From positions 1 through 42,448 of the forward strand of contig QZLH01000123.1 in assembly GCA_003833135.1 (NCBI GenBank): 42,448 bases of DNA, written 5' to 3'. Source of the DNA: Oehlia diaphana (lineage: Eukaryota > Glomeromycota > Glomeromycetes > Glomerales > Glomeraceae). Made by a program: the position numbers and the translations under genes. This document shows, one piece after another, positions 20,311 to 30,198 of this stretch (within the stretch, counting starts at the first letter, position 1; each line of letters starts with the position of its first letter). The notes below the pieces were generated by a model, which saw only the letters and a list, made by a program, of their open reading frames with translations, made no database searches and was not told the origin of the DNA.

Positions 20311-21194
20311 TCATGAGGTCGTCCAGGGTTTAAGATATTGATGAACTCGATATTTCTATTTGTTAAATATATAAAAATTTTTGTTGAACAAAATATTTAT
20401 GATTTAAATAATATATCATTTAAGTAAACTCACCTTATTTCTAATGGCTCCAGTCTTACATTTCTTTATATCATTTCTCAAAATACTATCCTCTTTATCA
20501 CTCGTTAGCGGATGAATATCACAGTTAAGCATAAAGATACTTTCACTCTCATTGTCCTAGAAATAAAAAAGTAATTTTTTTATTTAACGGCCAAACAGGA
20601 GCGATGTTTTACGTACTGTATATATTGCATTTACGTTTTCGATGTCGTCAAATTGTCTGTCAACTTCGACATCGTCTCCATCATCCAAATCATTATAAAA
20701 TCGAAGTAAATCACGTAAATCTTCTGGCACATCTTTTTCCCTTAAAGAACATTTGTTAAATTCCTCATCTTCATCTCTCTCAGTTAAACTGTCATAATTA
20801 TCATCACCCTCTTCTGAATTTTCTTTCGCGATTGACGCGTATTTATAATCAGAGTCAAAGTCTTCATTCTAATTCATATATATATATACACAGAATATGT
20901 ACCATATATATAAGATATTATGGTTTCATTTTAATTTTATAAATTAAAATAAAATAATACCTCAACATTTGAATCTTCATAAAAGATATTACAGAGATCA
21001 ATATCTGAAGATGATGAATATTCATTAATGGAAAAATGAGAGTTATAATTGCAATTCGAGGAGTTATCGGATAACGAGGAATAATCTTCATGATAGCTGT
21101 AATCAGTCTCATCAAATTCTTGTTCAAGAAACATTTTAAGTAGATTAGATAAACGGGCGTCGATTTCATAATGATTATAGATACGAGAAGACAT
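20311..21194 (-). CDS. Acidic low-complexity protein (217 aa, four exons), unknown function
   Basis: Exons in transcript order: 21194-20961 (78 codons), 20868-20617 (84 codons), 20556-20434 (41 codons), 20355-20311 (14 codons plus stop). All three introns (92, 60 and 78 nt) are phase 0 with GT donors (GTATTA, GTACGT, GTGAGT) and TAG acceptors, which makes the model internally consistent. The protein is rich in Asp, Glu, Ser, Asn and Tyr. A short hydrophobic/helical N-terminal part (SNLLKMFLEQEF, about residues 16-27) is followed by acidic stretches (EEGDDNYDSLTERDEDEE, DLDDGDDVEVD). No catalytic motif, signal peptide or membrane segment is seen. Likely intrinsically disordered; I do not recognise a family. 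Confidence 0.65.
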
Positions 21195-22773
21195 TATTGA
21201 ATGTAAAAGAAAAATATATTTGATAAAAAAAAAACTAGAAAATTTTCAGAAAATAAAAGATAAATGTATTTATTATACGAAAAAACTAAAAATCTTTAAT
21301 AAAAAAAAAAAAAAAAAAATTAATCTTTAAAATGAGTTGTCGAAGTAACTTTATATGGTGTAGCGTGATGGTGTAGCGTGATTACTAATCACTTGATTAG
21401 AGATTAATCAGTATGACTTTGAACGTATTTTCAAATCTGATTGTTTCATTTATATTTAGTATTACAAATTATTCCAAAAAAGTTATCAAAAAAGAAGCTT
21501 GTCTTTAAATGGTATTCTAAAAGATGACAGGATTTTTATTGGAACCAAAGCTTATATCGTTTAGAACTAAATTACGTACTATGCAACAAAAATAGTCTAA
21601 TTTGTCGATTAAACCAATAATATTAAATTTATGTAATACAAATATCTTATACTACAAGCAATGACCATAGTTATCGTCTTATCAATATATCTGATATCAT
21701 CAAGTCATATATCATCGAATAAAAAATTTTATCACGCCCATCTTCATTGTTTACCCGGTTTTTTAATATAAAAATTGAAAAAATTTTATTTCCTCCAGTA
21801 GAAAGAGTTTAAAACAGAGAGTAAATTAGGTAAATTAGAATTTTTTTTCATTCCAATTTCAATTTGATAATTTTGTAGTTTCAGTAAACCGTAATTCACC
21901 GATATGTACAGTTTATAATAATTATAATAACTAATATAGTCACCTTCCGTATAACCAACATAATATTTTTCACGACCAGGAAAGTCCGAACAAATTACTC
22001 GTTGTTTAATATTATACAAATATAATTTATGTCACGCGGCATGGCAAACAAAACCTTACGTGACCATCACTACCTCCCAAAAAAACAATGTCCTACGCTG
22101 AGCTTCAGACAATAAAGTTAATATCTATGTATAGTATATCAACTGCTTTTGTTAATAGAAAGAAATTAGAATGCGGAGGTAATCAGATACAAATTTTAAC
22201 TATTTGTTAAAATTCGTACGTAAGATCTCATAATTTCAAAACATTTTAATAACATATTTATTTAATTTAGAAGTCTTTGAAGAAACTTATTGATATTTTC
22301 TACGATAAACATTGTATAATCAAACCTACTATCAGTTACAATTAATTTATTTTGTGAGTTATTAATTATTAGTAAAAGTTCTTTGTGAATGTATTCTAGC
22401 AATTTCATTAAGTATTAACTTTTATCAAGCTAACTTGAAATAAAAATGATTTTATTTTATATATTTTAAGAAAAAAATATTTCAGTTGTTATTTACTTTT
22501 TTATCTCAAGATAAATGTTCCATGCGAAAAATTAAATACGTGATCATGTGATTTTAAATTATTGTCCGGACAAGCGAAGGACTATATATTATATTCCTAC
22601 GCATCATGAAAAATGATAGATCACGTGAGTTTCTCTGTCCCTCACGTTATGTTATTCAATGAAGTCGCAAATCGAAGTTTTAACTTACTTTTTCGCTCCG
22701 GACTTACAACGGTTTCCGTTTCCTAATAGCAATGCCGGAAGTGAAGCAGGAGGAGCATCTCTGATGTATACAA
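21195..22773. other. Intergenic region with a 13-bp tandem repeat
   Basis: Upstream of the acidic gene. Holds a tandem TGGTGTAGCGTGA duplication at about 21357-21382. A minus-strand open frame at 21786-22019 lacks an ATG and is not called. The remainder is A+T-rich without recognised features. Confidence 0.45.
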
Positions 22774-23490
22774 ATGCAAGTAGTATTTAGAATTTGTATA
22801 AGTTCACTTCCAAAACTACATTTACCCCAGAATATATATATATTCTTCAAATTTGATATTGTTAGAACCCAAGCGCAAATATCCAGGTGGAACCGTATTT
22901 TTCGCCTCCATCTGACTACTGCGCTCAACGACCGAGAAGTTTTTAAATTCGCCTGAATCTACTACAACACTTAACCTCTAACGATCAACTAATACTTAAA
23001 AAAATACCGCATGTTCCTCGTAAACACTTTAGTCATTTACACCCACCTTTATCGTCTGAACAAAAATTGGCGAAAAATGAAATAACAAAACCGTAGAAAC
23101 AATTTAAAAGCTGCCCATCGTAAAGAGGAACAAAGTTTAAAAGCTGAAAAAAACTGAAAAAACAACAGGATCACAAATTGGATCCTGCATATATTCAACA
23201 AAAGAAAGAGATGGACGCAGTCTGCAACGGCCGATCTACTAATACCCATTAAACAATCATTGGCTTCTACTTCTTCACCACAGAACAATCAACCTCAACC
23301 CGCATGCGCAACATACATCACCAAAATAATCCTGATACGAATACCGACTAAATAGAAAAGACGCCAAATTCATCGCCCGTCAAGATGTGTTTATGAAACG
23401 CACTCTTGCCTTAGAGTCAAAGAGATCAAGGAGCGTATACAATCCTTCTCCTTCCACGATTAGACCACCTTCATTTTATTAGGACAATAC
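22774..23490 (+). pseudogene. Decayed coding relic, Lys/Gln-rich, unidentified (possibly from a transposon)
   Basis: This stretch is clearly more G+C-rich than its surroundings. It reads as protein only in pieces that change frame. One piece at about 22860-22954 ends NDREVFKFA; another at 22959-23093 contains NDQLILKKIPHVPRKHFSH; a third near 23107-23155 contains AAHRKEEQSLKAEK; a fourth near 23161-23232 contains DPAYIQQKKEMDA; and a last one at about 23352-23478 contains KFIARQDVFMKRTLALESK. Several stops and at least three frame changes separate them. I do not recognise the parent. Strings of charged residues followed by Ser/Pro-rich sequence would suit a repeated-element protein, but that is a guess. 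Confidence 0.45.
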
Positions 23491-24012
23491 CATAGATTTT
23501 TATTTAAAAGTATCATTCCGTCTATGACAGCATTTACAGACGGTATTTTTGAGTAAATGAAAGATCAAATACGGGAGGGATTACAATTATCGTGAAAATT
23601 ACTATAGCTTTTGTTTTCTTTTGTTAATACGTGGTTTGTATTAGACGGGATGATCATCTAGTGTTATTACTTTAATTTTGAGTAATTACTACATGGAGAT
23701 GTGGCTTCGCATCATGTTAAAAATAAAAATAAAAATAAAAATAAAAAATATGCATGTACATAGTAAAAATGCAATCATATATATTATACAAACCATTTGA
23801 CGATATTTACAATTTTCTTTGTACTTTAAATAACATAAGGTAACAAATTTTATATATCATGTATTAAGAAAATTTTATCCGATTAAGATTTTTACTACAC
23901 AAACAATAAGGCTTGATGATGATTGACACATTCCGAAATTCTTGATGTATGCAGTGGTTGTGATCATATAATACATTTTGCATAAATATTGTTACTACAT
24001 TTATTTATACTA
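23491..24012. other. Intergenic region with (AAAAT)n microsatellite
   Basis: Contains an (AAAAT)n tract at about 23718-23748. Otherwise A+T-rich and without recognised genes. Confidence 0.5.
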
Positions 24013-24606
24013 GTTTATATCCGTTATCCGTTAAAAAAAAGGATATCCGTGAATATTCGAATATCCGGATAATCCGACGGATATCCGGATATTATCAGAG
24101 TAATTTGGACAAATTTTTATAATGCCGGCCGGAATTATGTTAAAATATTTCCTTTTTTAAACATTTGCGATACACAACCTCTTAAAAAGGAAAATTTTGA
24201 TTTTTATAATGGAAAGCTATTGCTAAAATGGAAATGCATCATGATGTTAGACCAACTGAAGCCTTATGTTTACTGAATAGCAATATTTAATAAGCATTAA
24301 AATTTTATATTTATTAAGCAATAAATGCTTAAGATATTAAATAAATACTAAATTTTAATATTTATTAACCATTTAATTTTTTAAGCATTTTATTAGTATT
24401 TTAAGTAAATATTTAAATGCATGTTATCAACATACCTTATATTTAATAAACGCTAATAATAAATATTAATAAATTATTTTGACCAACATCGTGATGTGAT
24501 CATCTTACCAAGGCGTAATCCTGGTCGAAATTATAAATTTGGCCTGAATTATATCCGGATAAACGGATAACACAAAATCGGATATCCGGATGGACGGATA
24601 TAAACT
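24013..24606. mobile_element. Composite inverted-repeat element with ATATCCGGAT motifs
   Basis: The left end AGTTTATATCCGT at 24013 is matched by the reverse complement ending at 24606. Both arms are filled with ATATCCGGAT palindromes (about 24017-24095 and 24550-24600). Inside, a second inverted pair (CATCATGATGTTAG at about 24238, CCAACATCGTGATG at about 24483-24496) surrounds a core of repeated ATATTTATTAAGCATTTA-like motifs, so one element seems nested in another. An inner stretch near 24517-24549 (AAATTTGGCCTGAATTA) resembles one at about 30082-30098. No coding region. Target duplication not certain. Confidence 0.6.
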
Positions 24607-24941
24607 CTATTTAATAATAATAATAAACAAAGAAAAAACAAAATATTTACTTTATCTTTTTCAATTAGAGAAAATTTTAATATATTAATGGGTCAATGTA
24701 TTGGTAAAGGTAAAGCATACAGCATAAATATGTAATATAAATTAGAATTATTCAAATTTTTAAAACTAACTTGCAATTTAATAAACTAGTTTTGCATAAT
24801 ATCAAGGAGCCTGAAGGCAAATATAATATACAAAACAAAGATGAAATAATAAGATTTTTATTTGTTAAAAAATTTAATTGTAAATAATCAAAAATAATTA
24901 AACCAAATTTGCAATATAACAAAACTAGTTTCCAGTAATAT

Positions 24942-26230
24942 CCCTATAAAAAATAAGTGTCCGGAAATTGTCCAGAAATTGTCCGGAAAATTTGTCTAAA
25001 AGTACCTGGACATTTTCTGTACAATTAATGTCCGGAAATTGTTCCGAAAACACACTCATTTCCGGACAGTCATTTTTGTCCGGAAATTGTCCGGAAATTG
25101 ACCTGAAATATTTTTTCATAAAATTTGTCATAAAAAGATGTTTAATATGTAACCATCACCATAGTTGCTCTTAACCTAAAATTTTATATCATAGATATAT
25201 AGTATTTTTTCCTGCTTAACAAATTTAATTAGTATGACAAAGAAGGTTATGAATGTNNNNNNNNNNNNNNNNNNNNNNNNNNNNNNNNNNNNNNNNNNNN
25301 NNNNNNNNNNNNNNNNNNNNNNNNNNNNNNNNNNNNNNNNNNNNNNNNNNNNNNNNNNNNNNNNNNNNNNNNNNNNNNNNNNNNNNNNNNNNNNNNNNNN
25401 NNNNNNNNNNNNNNNNNNNNNNNNNNNNNNNNNNNNNNNNNNNNNNNNNNNNNNNNNNNNNNNNNNNNNNNNNNNNNNNNNNNNNNNNNNNNNNNNNNNN
25501 NNNNNNNNNNNNNNNNNNNNNNNNNNNNNNNNNNNNNNNNNNNNNNNNNNNNNNNNNNNNNNNNNNNNNNNNNNNNNNNNNNNNNNNNNNNNNNNNNNNN
25601 NNNNNNNNNNNNNNNNNNNNNNNNNNNNNNNNNNNNNNNNNNNNNNNNNNNNNNNNNNNNNNNNNNNNNNNNNNNNNNNNNNNNNNNNNNNNNNNNNNNN
25701 NNNNNNNNNNNNNNNNNNNNNNNNNNNNNNNNNNNNNNNNNNNNNNNNNNNNNNNNNNNNNNNNNNNNNNNNNNNNNNNNNNNNNNNNNNNNNNNNNNNN
25801 NNNNNNNNNNNNNNNNNNNNNNNNNNNNNNNNNNNNNNNNNNNNNNNNNNNNNNNNNNNNNNNNNNNNNNNNNNNNNNNNNNNNNNNNNNNNNNNNNNNN
25901 NNNNNNNNNNNNNNNNNNNNNNNNNNNNNNNNNNNNNNNNNNNNNNNNNNNNNNNNNNNNNNNNNNNNNNNNNNNNNNNNNNNNNNNNNNNNNNNNGTCC
26001 AGTTCAAATTTTCTGAATTTTTACTATGTCCAGAATTTGTCCAGGTTTATCTGTCCAGAATTAGTCCAAAATTTTATACTGGACAAATTCTGGATATGTC
26101 AAAATTTTAAGTATCAATCCTGTAGCAAAAAATAGACATTTTCCGGACTATTTCTGGACACTCCAGATTTATTCTGAACAATTTCTGGACATTTTCGTAG
26201 ACATTTTCCGGACATTTATTTTTTATAGGG
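24942..26230 (-). mobile_element. Inverted-repeat transposon copy B, containing the assembly gap
   Basis: The left end CCCTATAAAAAATAAGTGTC (24942) is matched on the right by the reverse complement ending TTATTTTTTATAGGG at 26230. ATAT flanks both sides (24938-24941 and 26231-26234), a probable 4-bp target duplication. The subterminal regions are dense in TCCGGACAATT motifs in both orientations. The left arm corresponds to copy A (1-396) in reverse. The centre is unknown because of the 740-N gap, so a transposase cannot be excluded. The element lies inside a coding-like exon. Confidence 0.75.
25257..25996. other. Assembly gap (740 N)
   Basis: Run of undetermined bases inside the inverted-repeat element. 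Any open frame running across it is an artefact. Confidence 0.99.
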
Positions 26231-28140
26231 ATATTGAGAGGAGTAGCATTGAAGAATTTGAAAGGAGTAGTATTGAGGAATTTGAAGGAACTGGTACTAA
26301 GGAATCTAAAGGTATATCAAACAAGCTGAAATATTAAATTTTTATTTATAAGCAATTCAAAATACTATCCATAATTATACCATTTATATAATTTAGACTA
26401 ACTATAATCTATATTACTGTATATAAAATTATATTAAAATGTTTAGCTCGTAAGTTAATAAAATTGATTAATAATGAATTACTCATTATTTTTATTGTAT
26501 TCCATTTAACTAAATAATTTATTTAATGATCAACAGTACTATAGTTGGTAAGTTATTAGTTATTTAAATCTTTAATTCTTTGTTTTATTTATTTTACATA
26601 AAATTCAAATAATTAAATTCTTTATTTAAATAATTATTTAATAATTAATTATATTACAGATGGTAAGTTACAATAAATTTATTTATTTAATAATATTTTA
26701 TATAATTTAACTAATTATATTCTTAATTTAAATAACTAGATTGTAAGTAATATATTTAACTTACAGTAAATACTTTTATTTATATTTATGTCTAACCAAT
26801 TAGTAATTAATAATATTATAGGGTGTAAGTTACATGGTATTTATATTCTATTATTATATAATTTAACTAACTAATTTCTTTATTTAAAATATTATTTTGT
26901 AATTTATTTTAGTAGTTGGTAAGTCATAAGTTATTTATTTAATTCTATTATTACTTACTATTTATATAACATTTTAATATTTACACATAATTTAACTAAC
27001 TATTTATTTAAAAAATTATTATAGATTGTAGGTTGTTTATTTAATTTTATTATTACTTATTTATACAATATTCATATAATTTATACTAACTAATCTCTCT
27101 ATTTAAAAATTATTTTGTAATTTATTTTAGAAGTCATAAGTTATTTATTTAATTCTATTATTACTTATTTATATATTACTTATACATATAATCTTTACAT
27201 ATAATTTAAACTAACTAATCTTTTTATTTAATAGGTTGTAAGTCATTAGGTTATTTATTTAATTCTATTATTAGTTATTGTTGTAATATTTACATATACT
27301 AATTTAAACTAATTAATTTCTTTATTTATAAAATTATTAAATAAATAAAATAATATAGGGAGTAAGTTAGGTTCTATTATTACTTATTTATATAATATTT
27401 ACGTATAATTTAAACTAACTAATTTCTTTATTAAATAGATCGTAAGTAATAAGTTATTTATTTAATTCTATTATTACTCATTTATAATACATTAACGCAT
27501 AATCTAAAATAACTAAATTCTTTATTTAAAATTATTAAATAATATAGAGAGTAGGTTATTTATTTAATTCTATTATTACTTATTTATATAATATTTACAT
27601 ATAATTAAACTAACTAATTTCTTAATTTAAAAATTATTAAATAATACAGAGAGTAAGTCATTTATTTGATTATTATTACATAATTATTTAATACTTGCAT
27701 ATAATCTAATTAATTTCTTCATTTAATAGGTTGTAAGTATTTATATAATATATACATATAATTGAACTAATTAAGTTCTTAAAAAATAATAATATAGGGC
27801 GTAAGTTATTTATTTAATTCTATTATTACTTGTTTATAAAATATCAACATATAATTTAAACTAAATAATTTCTTTATTTAAAAAATTATTAAATAATGTA
27901 GAGAGTAAGTTATTTATTTAATTTTATTATTGCCCATTTATATAATATTTACATAAAATTGACTAATTGCTTTATTATTAAAAAATTATTAAATAATATA
28001 GGAAGTAAGTTATTTATTTGATTCTATTATTACTTATTTATATAATATTTACGTAATTTACATATAATTTAAACTAACTAATTTCTTTATTTAAAAATTA
28101 TTAAATAATATAGAAAGTAAGTTATTTATTTAATTCTATT

Positions 28141-28580
28141 ATTACTTATTGTTATAATATTTACATATAATTTAAACTAAAAAATAAAATAATTTGTTTA
28201 TTTAAAAAAAATTAAATAATATAGGGTGTAAGTTATTTAAATTCGATAAAATCTTTTGTTTCTTTTATTTAATTATATTATTACTTATTGTTATAATATT
28301 TACATATAATTTAAACTAAAAAATAAAATAATTTGTTTATTTAAAAAAAATTAAATAATATAGGGTGTAAGTTATTTAAATTCGATAAAATCTTTTGTTT
28401 CTTTTATTTAATTATATTATTACTTATTGTTATAATATTTACATATAATTTAAATAAAAAAATAAAATAATTTGTTTATTTAAAAAAAATTAAATAATAT
28501 AGGGTGTAAGTTATTTAAATTCGATAAAATCTTTTGTTTCTTTTATTTAATTATATTATTACTTATTGTTATAATATTTA
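28141..28580 (+). repeat. Near-perfect 139-bp tandem triplication inside the array
   Basis: The GTAAGT starts at 28228, 28367 and 28506 are spaced exactly 139 bases apart. The units between them, each containing GTAAGTTATTTAAATTCGAT and TTATTGTTATAATATTTACA, are almost identical. Other array units differ from one another at many sites. This indicates a recent local expansion. Confidence 0.85.
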
Positions 28581-29051
28581 TTTAAAATTTAAACTAAATA
28601 ATTTTTTTATTTAAAAATTATTTTGTAATTTATTTTAGTTAGTAAGTTGTAAGTTGTTTATTCAATTCTATTATTATTTATTTATATAATATTTGCATAT
28701 AATTTAAACTAATTTTTTTATTTAATAGATCGTAAGTTATGAGTTATTTATTTAATTCTATTTTGCTTATTTATACAATATTTAAATTATTAAACTAATT
28801 TCTTTATTTAAAAAATTAAAAATAATATAGGGAGTAAGTTATTTATTTAATTCTATTATTACTTATTTATATAATATCTACATATAATTTAAAACTATCA
28901 AATTTCTTTATTTAATAGACCGTAAGTTATAAATTATTTATTATTATTTATTGTATAATATTTACTGTACATATAATTTAAACTAACTAATTTCTTTATT
29001 GATAAAATTACTAAATAATATAGGGCGTAAGTTATTTATTTAATTCTATTA

Positions 29052-29218
29052 GGATGCTGTCAGATATTACCTAATATTTTAGGAAAAGGGGGGGTAACTA
29101 AAGATCTTAGGTTATATATAATACTATATAAGGAATTATATATATAACATATCTTACCTGGGAGGGGGTGGGTAAGCTCTTATATTAAAGTGATATTAGG
29201 TAATATCTGATAGTGCCC
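29052..29218. mobile_element. 167-bp MITE with TTA target duplication
   Basis: Inserted within one array unit. The left end contains TCAGATATTACCTAATA, and the right end carries the reverse complement (TATTAGGTAATATCTGA) followed by TAGTGCCC. TTA flanks both ends (29049-29051 and 29219-29221). TTA duplication and GG-type termini fit a PIF/Harbinger (Tourist-like) MITE. No coding. Confidence 0.75.
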
Positions 29219-29640
29219 TTATTACTTACAGTATTAATATAATATTTATATATAATTTAAACTAACTAATTCTTTATTTAATAGATCGTAAGTTATGAGT
29301 TATTTATTTAATCAATATTCATTTATAAAGTGTTAACATATAATTTAAACTAACTAATTGCTTTACTTAAAAAATTATTTTGTAAGTTATTTTAGTTGGT
29401 AAGTCATAAGTTATATATATATATATTATTTAGTTCTATTATTACTTATTTATATAATATTTACATATAATTTAAAATAACTAATTTCTTAATAGATCGT
29501 AAGTTATAAGTTATTTATTTAATTTTATTATTACTTATTAATATAATATTATATATAATTTAAACTAACTAAATATCTTTATTTTAAAAAATTAAATAAT
29601 ATAGGGAGTAAGTTATTTATTTATTTCTATTATTTGTTTA

Positions 29641-29770
29641 CTTCAAATCACCGAGGTGATCATCACCATTGGCAGAATTATCAATTTTTACCGGCACTAT
29701 TTTTTTAATGCTGGTCGATCTTCATAATTTCAGTCACTGGTGATCATCACCCCCGGCGATAATTAGAAAA
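29641..29770. repeat. Short palindromic repeat with GGTGATCATCACC
   Basis: GGTGATCATCACC occurs at about 29655-29667 and GGTGATCATCACC again at about 29735-29747, in an arrangement that can fold, with an inner CCGGCACTATTTTTTTAATG segment. It interrupts the intron-like array next to the TA-flanked element and is probably part of another small inserted element. The boundaries are uncertain. Confidence 0.4.
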
Positions 29771-29780
29771 ATTCTATTTA

Positions 29781-30198
29781 CAGTCGACTCTGGTTATAAC
29801 GAACCTGTTTGTACCGAAACCTCGTTATACCGAATAATAATTTCCAGAACCGATTTTTTATAAATAATTTCACTGGATATAATGAACTTTTATAATAAAA
29901 CACTATATAACGCATCCAAACAGAGCTTAACCAGCCCCTATATATCACTATATAATAACTATACTTTCTATAACGAACGGTCATAGTAGTCCAGGCCAAT
30001 TTTATAGTGCTGCTGGCCAGAATGACTAGTAATTTTTTTGAAAATTTACGTTAAAAGAAATTATAATTTTGGCCAGCATTACAAATTTGGCCTAAATTAC
30101 CTATAAAGAAAACTAGTTCGGTATATTATATAATGAATTCACTATATATCGAACTAAACCTCCTGGAACGGTTGGTTTGTTATATCCAGAGTTGACTG
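29781..30198. mobile_element. 418-bp Tc1/mariner (pogo-like) MITE with nested repeat
   Basis: The left end CAGTCGACTCTGGTTATAAC at 29781 is matched by the right end GTTATATCCAGAGTTGACTG at 30198. TA lies directly outside both ends (29779-29780, 30199-30200), the hallmark of Tc1/mariner insertion. The CAGTCGACTC…TATAACGAA type of terminus is known from pogo/Tigger-like elements. The motif TATAACGAAC recurs inside. A further inverted pair (AGGCCAA at 29993, TTGGCCT ending 30093) marks a nested repeat. No transposase is present. Confidence 0.8.

Larger units (their letters stand above)
24688..26311 (+). pseudogene. Possible 5' exons of a kinase gene, third exon split by a transposon
   Basis: Three phase-compatible exons can be drawn: 24688-24709 (MGQCIGK plus one base), 24790-24879 (90 nt; contains LHNIKEPEGKYNIQNK) and 24929-26311. 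The third is interrupted by the transposon at 24942-26230. If the element and one copy of the flanking ATAT are removed, the reading frame continues smoothly into ERSSIEEFERSSIEEFE and ends at a donor (GTATAT, 26312). The split exon would be 90 nt long, like exon 2. All junctions are phase 1. Gly2 and Cys4 form an N-myristoylation/palmitoylation-like start, suggesting membrane attachment if expressed. The next coding exon in phase appears to lie beyond the intron-like array at 31954. This is a model by eye, and the exons are short. The transposon would disrupt the product unless it is spliced out. Confidence 0.4.

Noticed and set aside
21786..22019. 77-residue minus-strand frame with Tyr-rich sequence
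   Set aside because: It starts at TTG, has no ATG until residue 57, and no splice link to another exon was found.
25225..26110. Long open frames across the N run
   Set aside because: They consist of undetermined bases and have no meaning.
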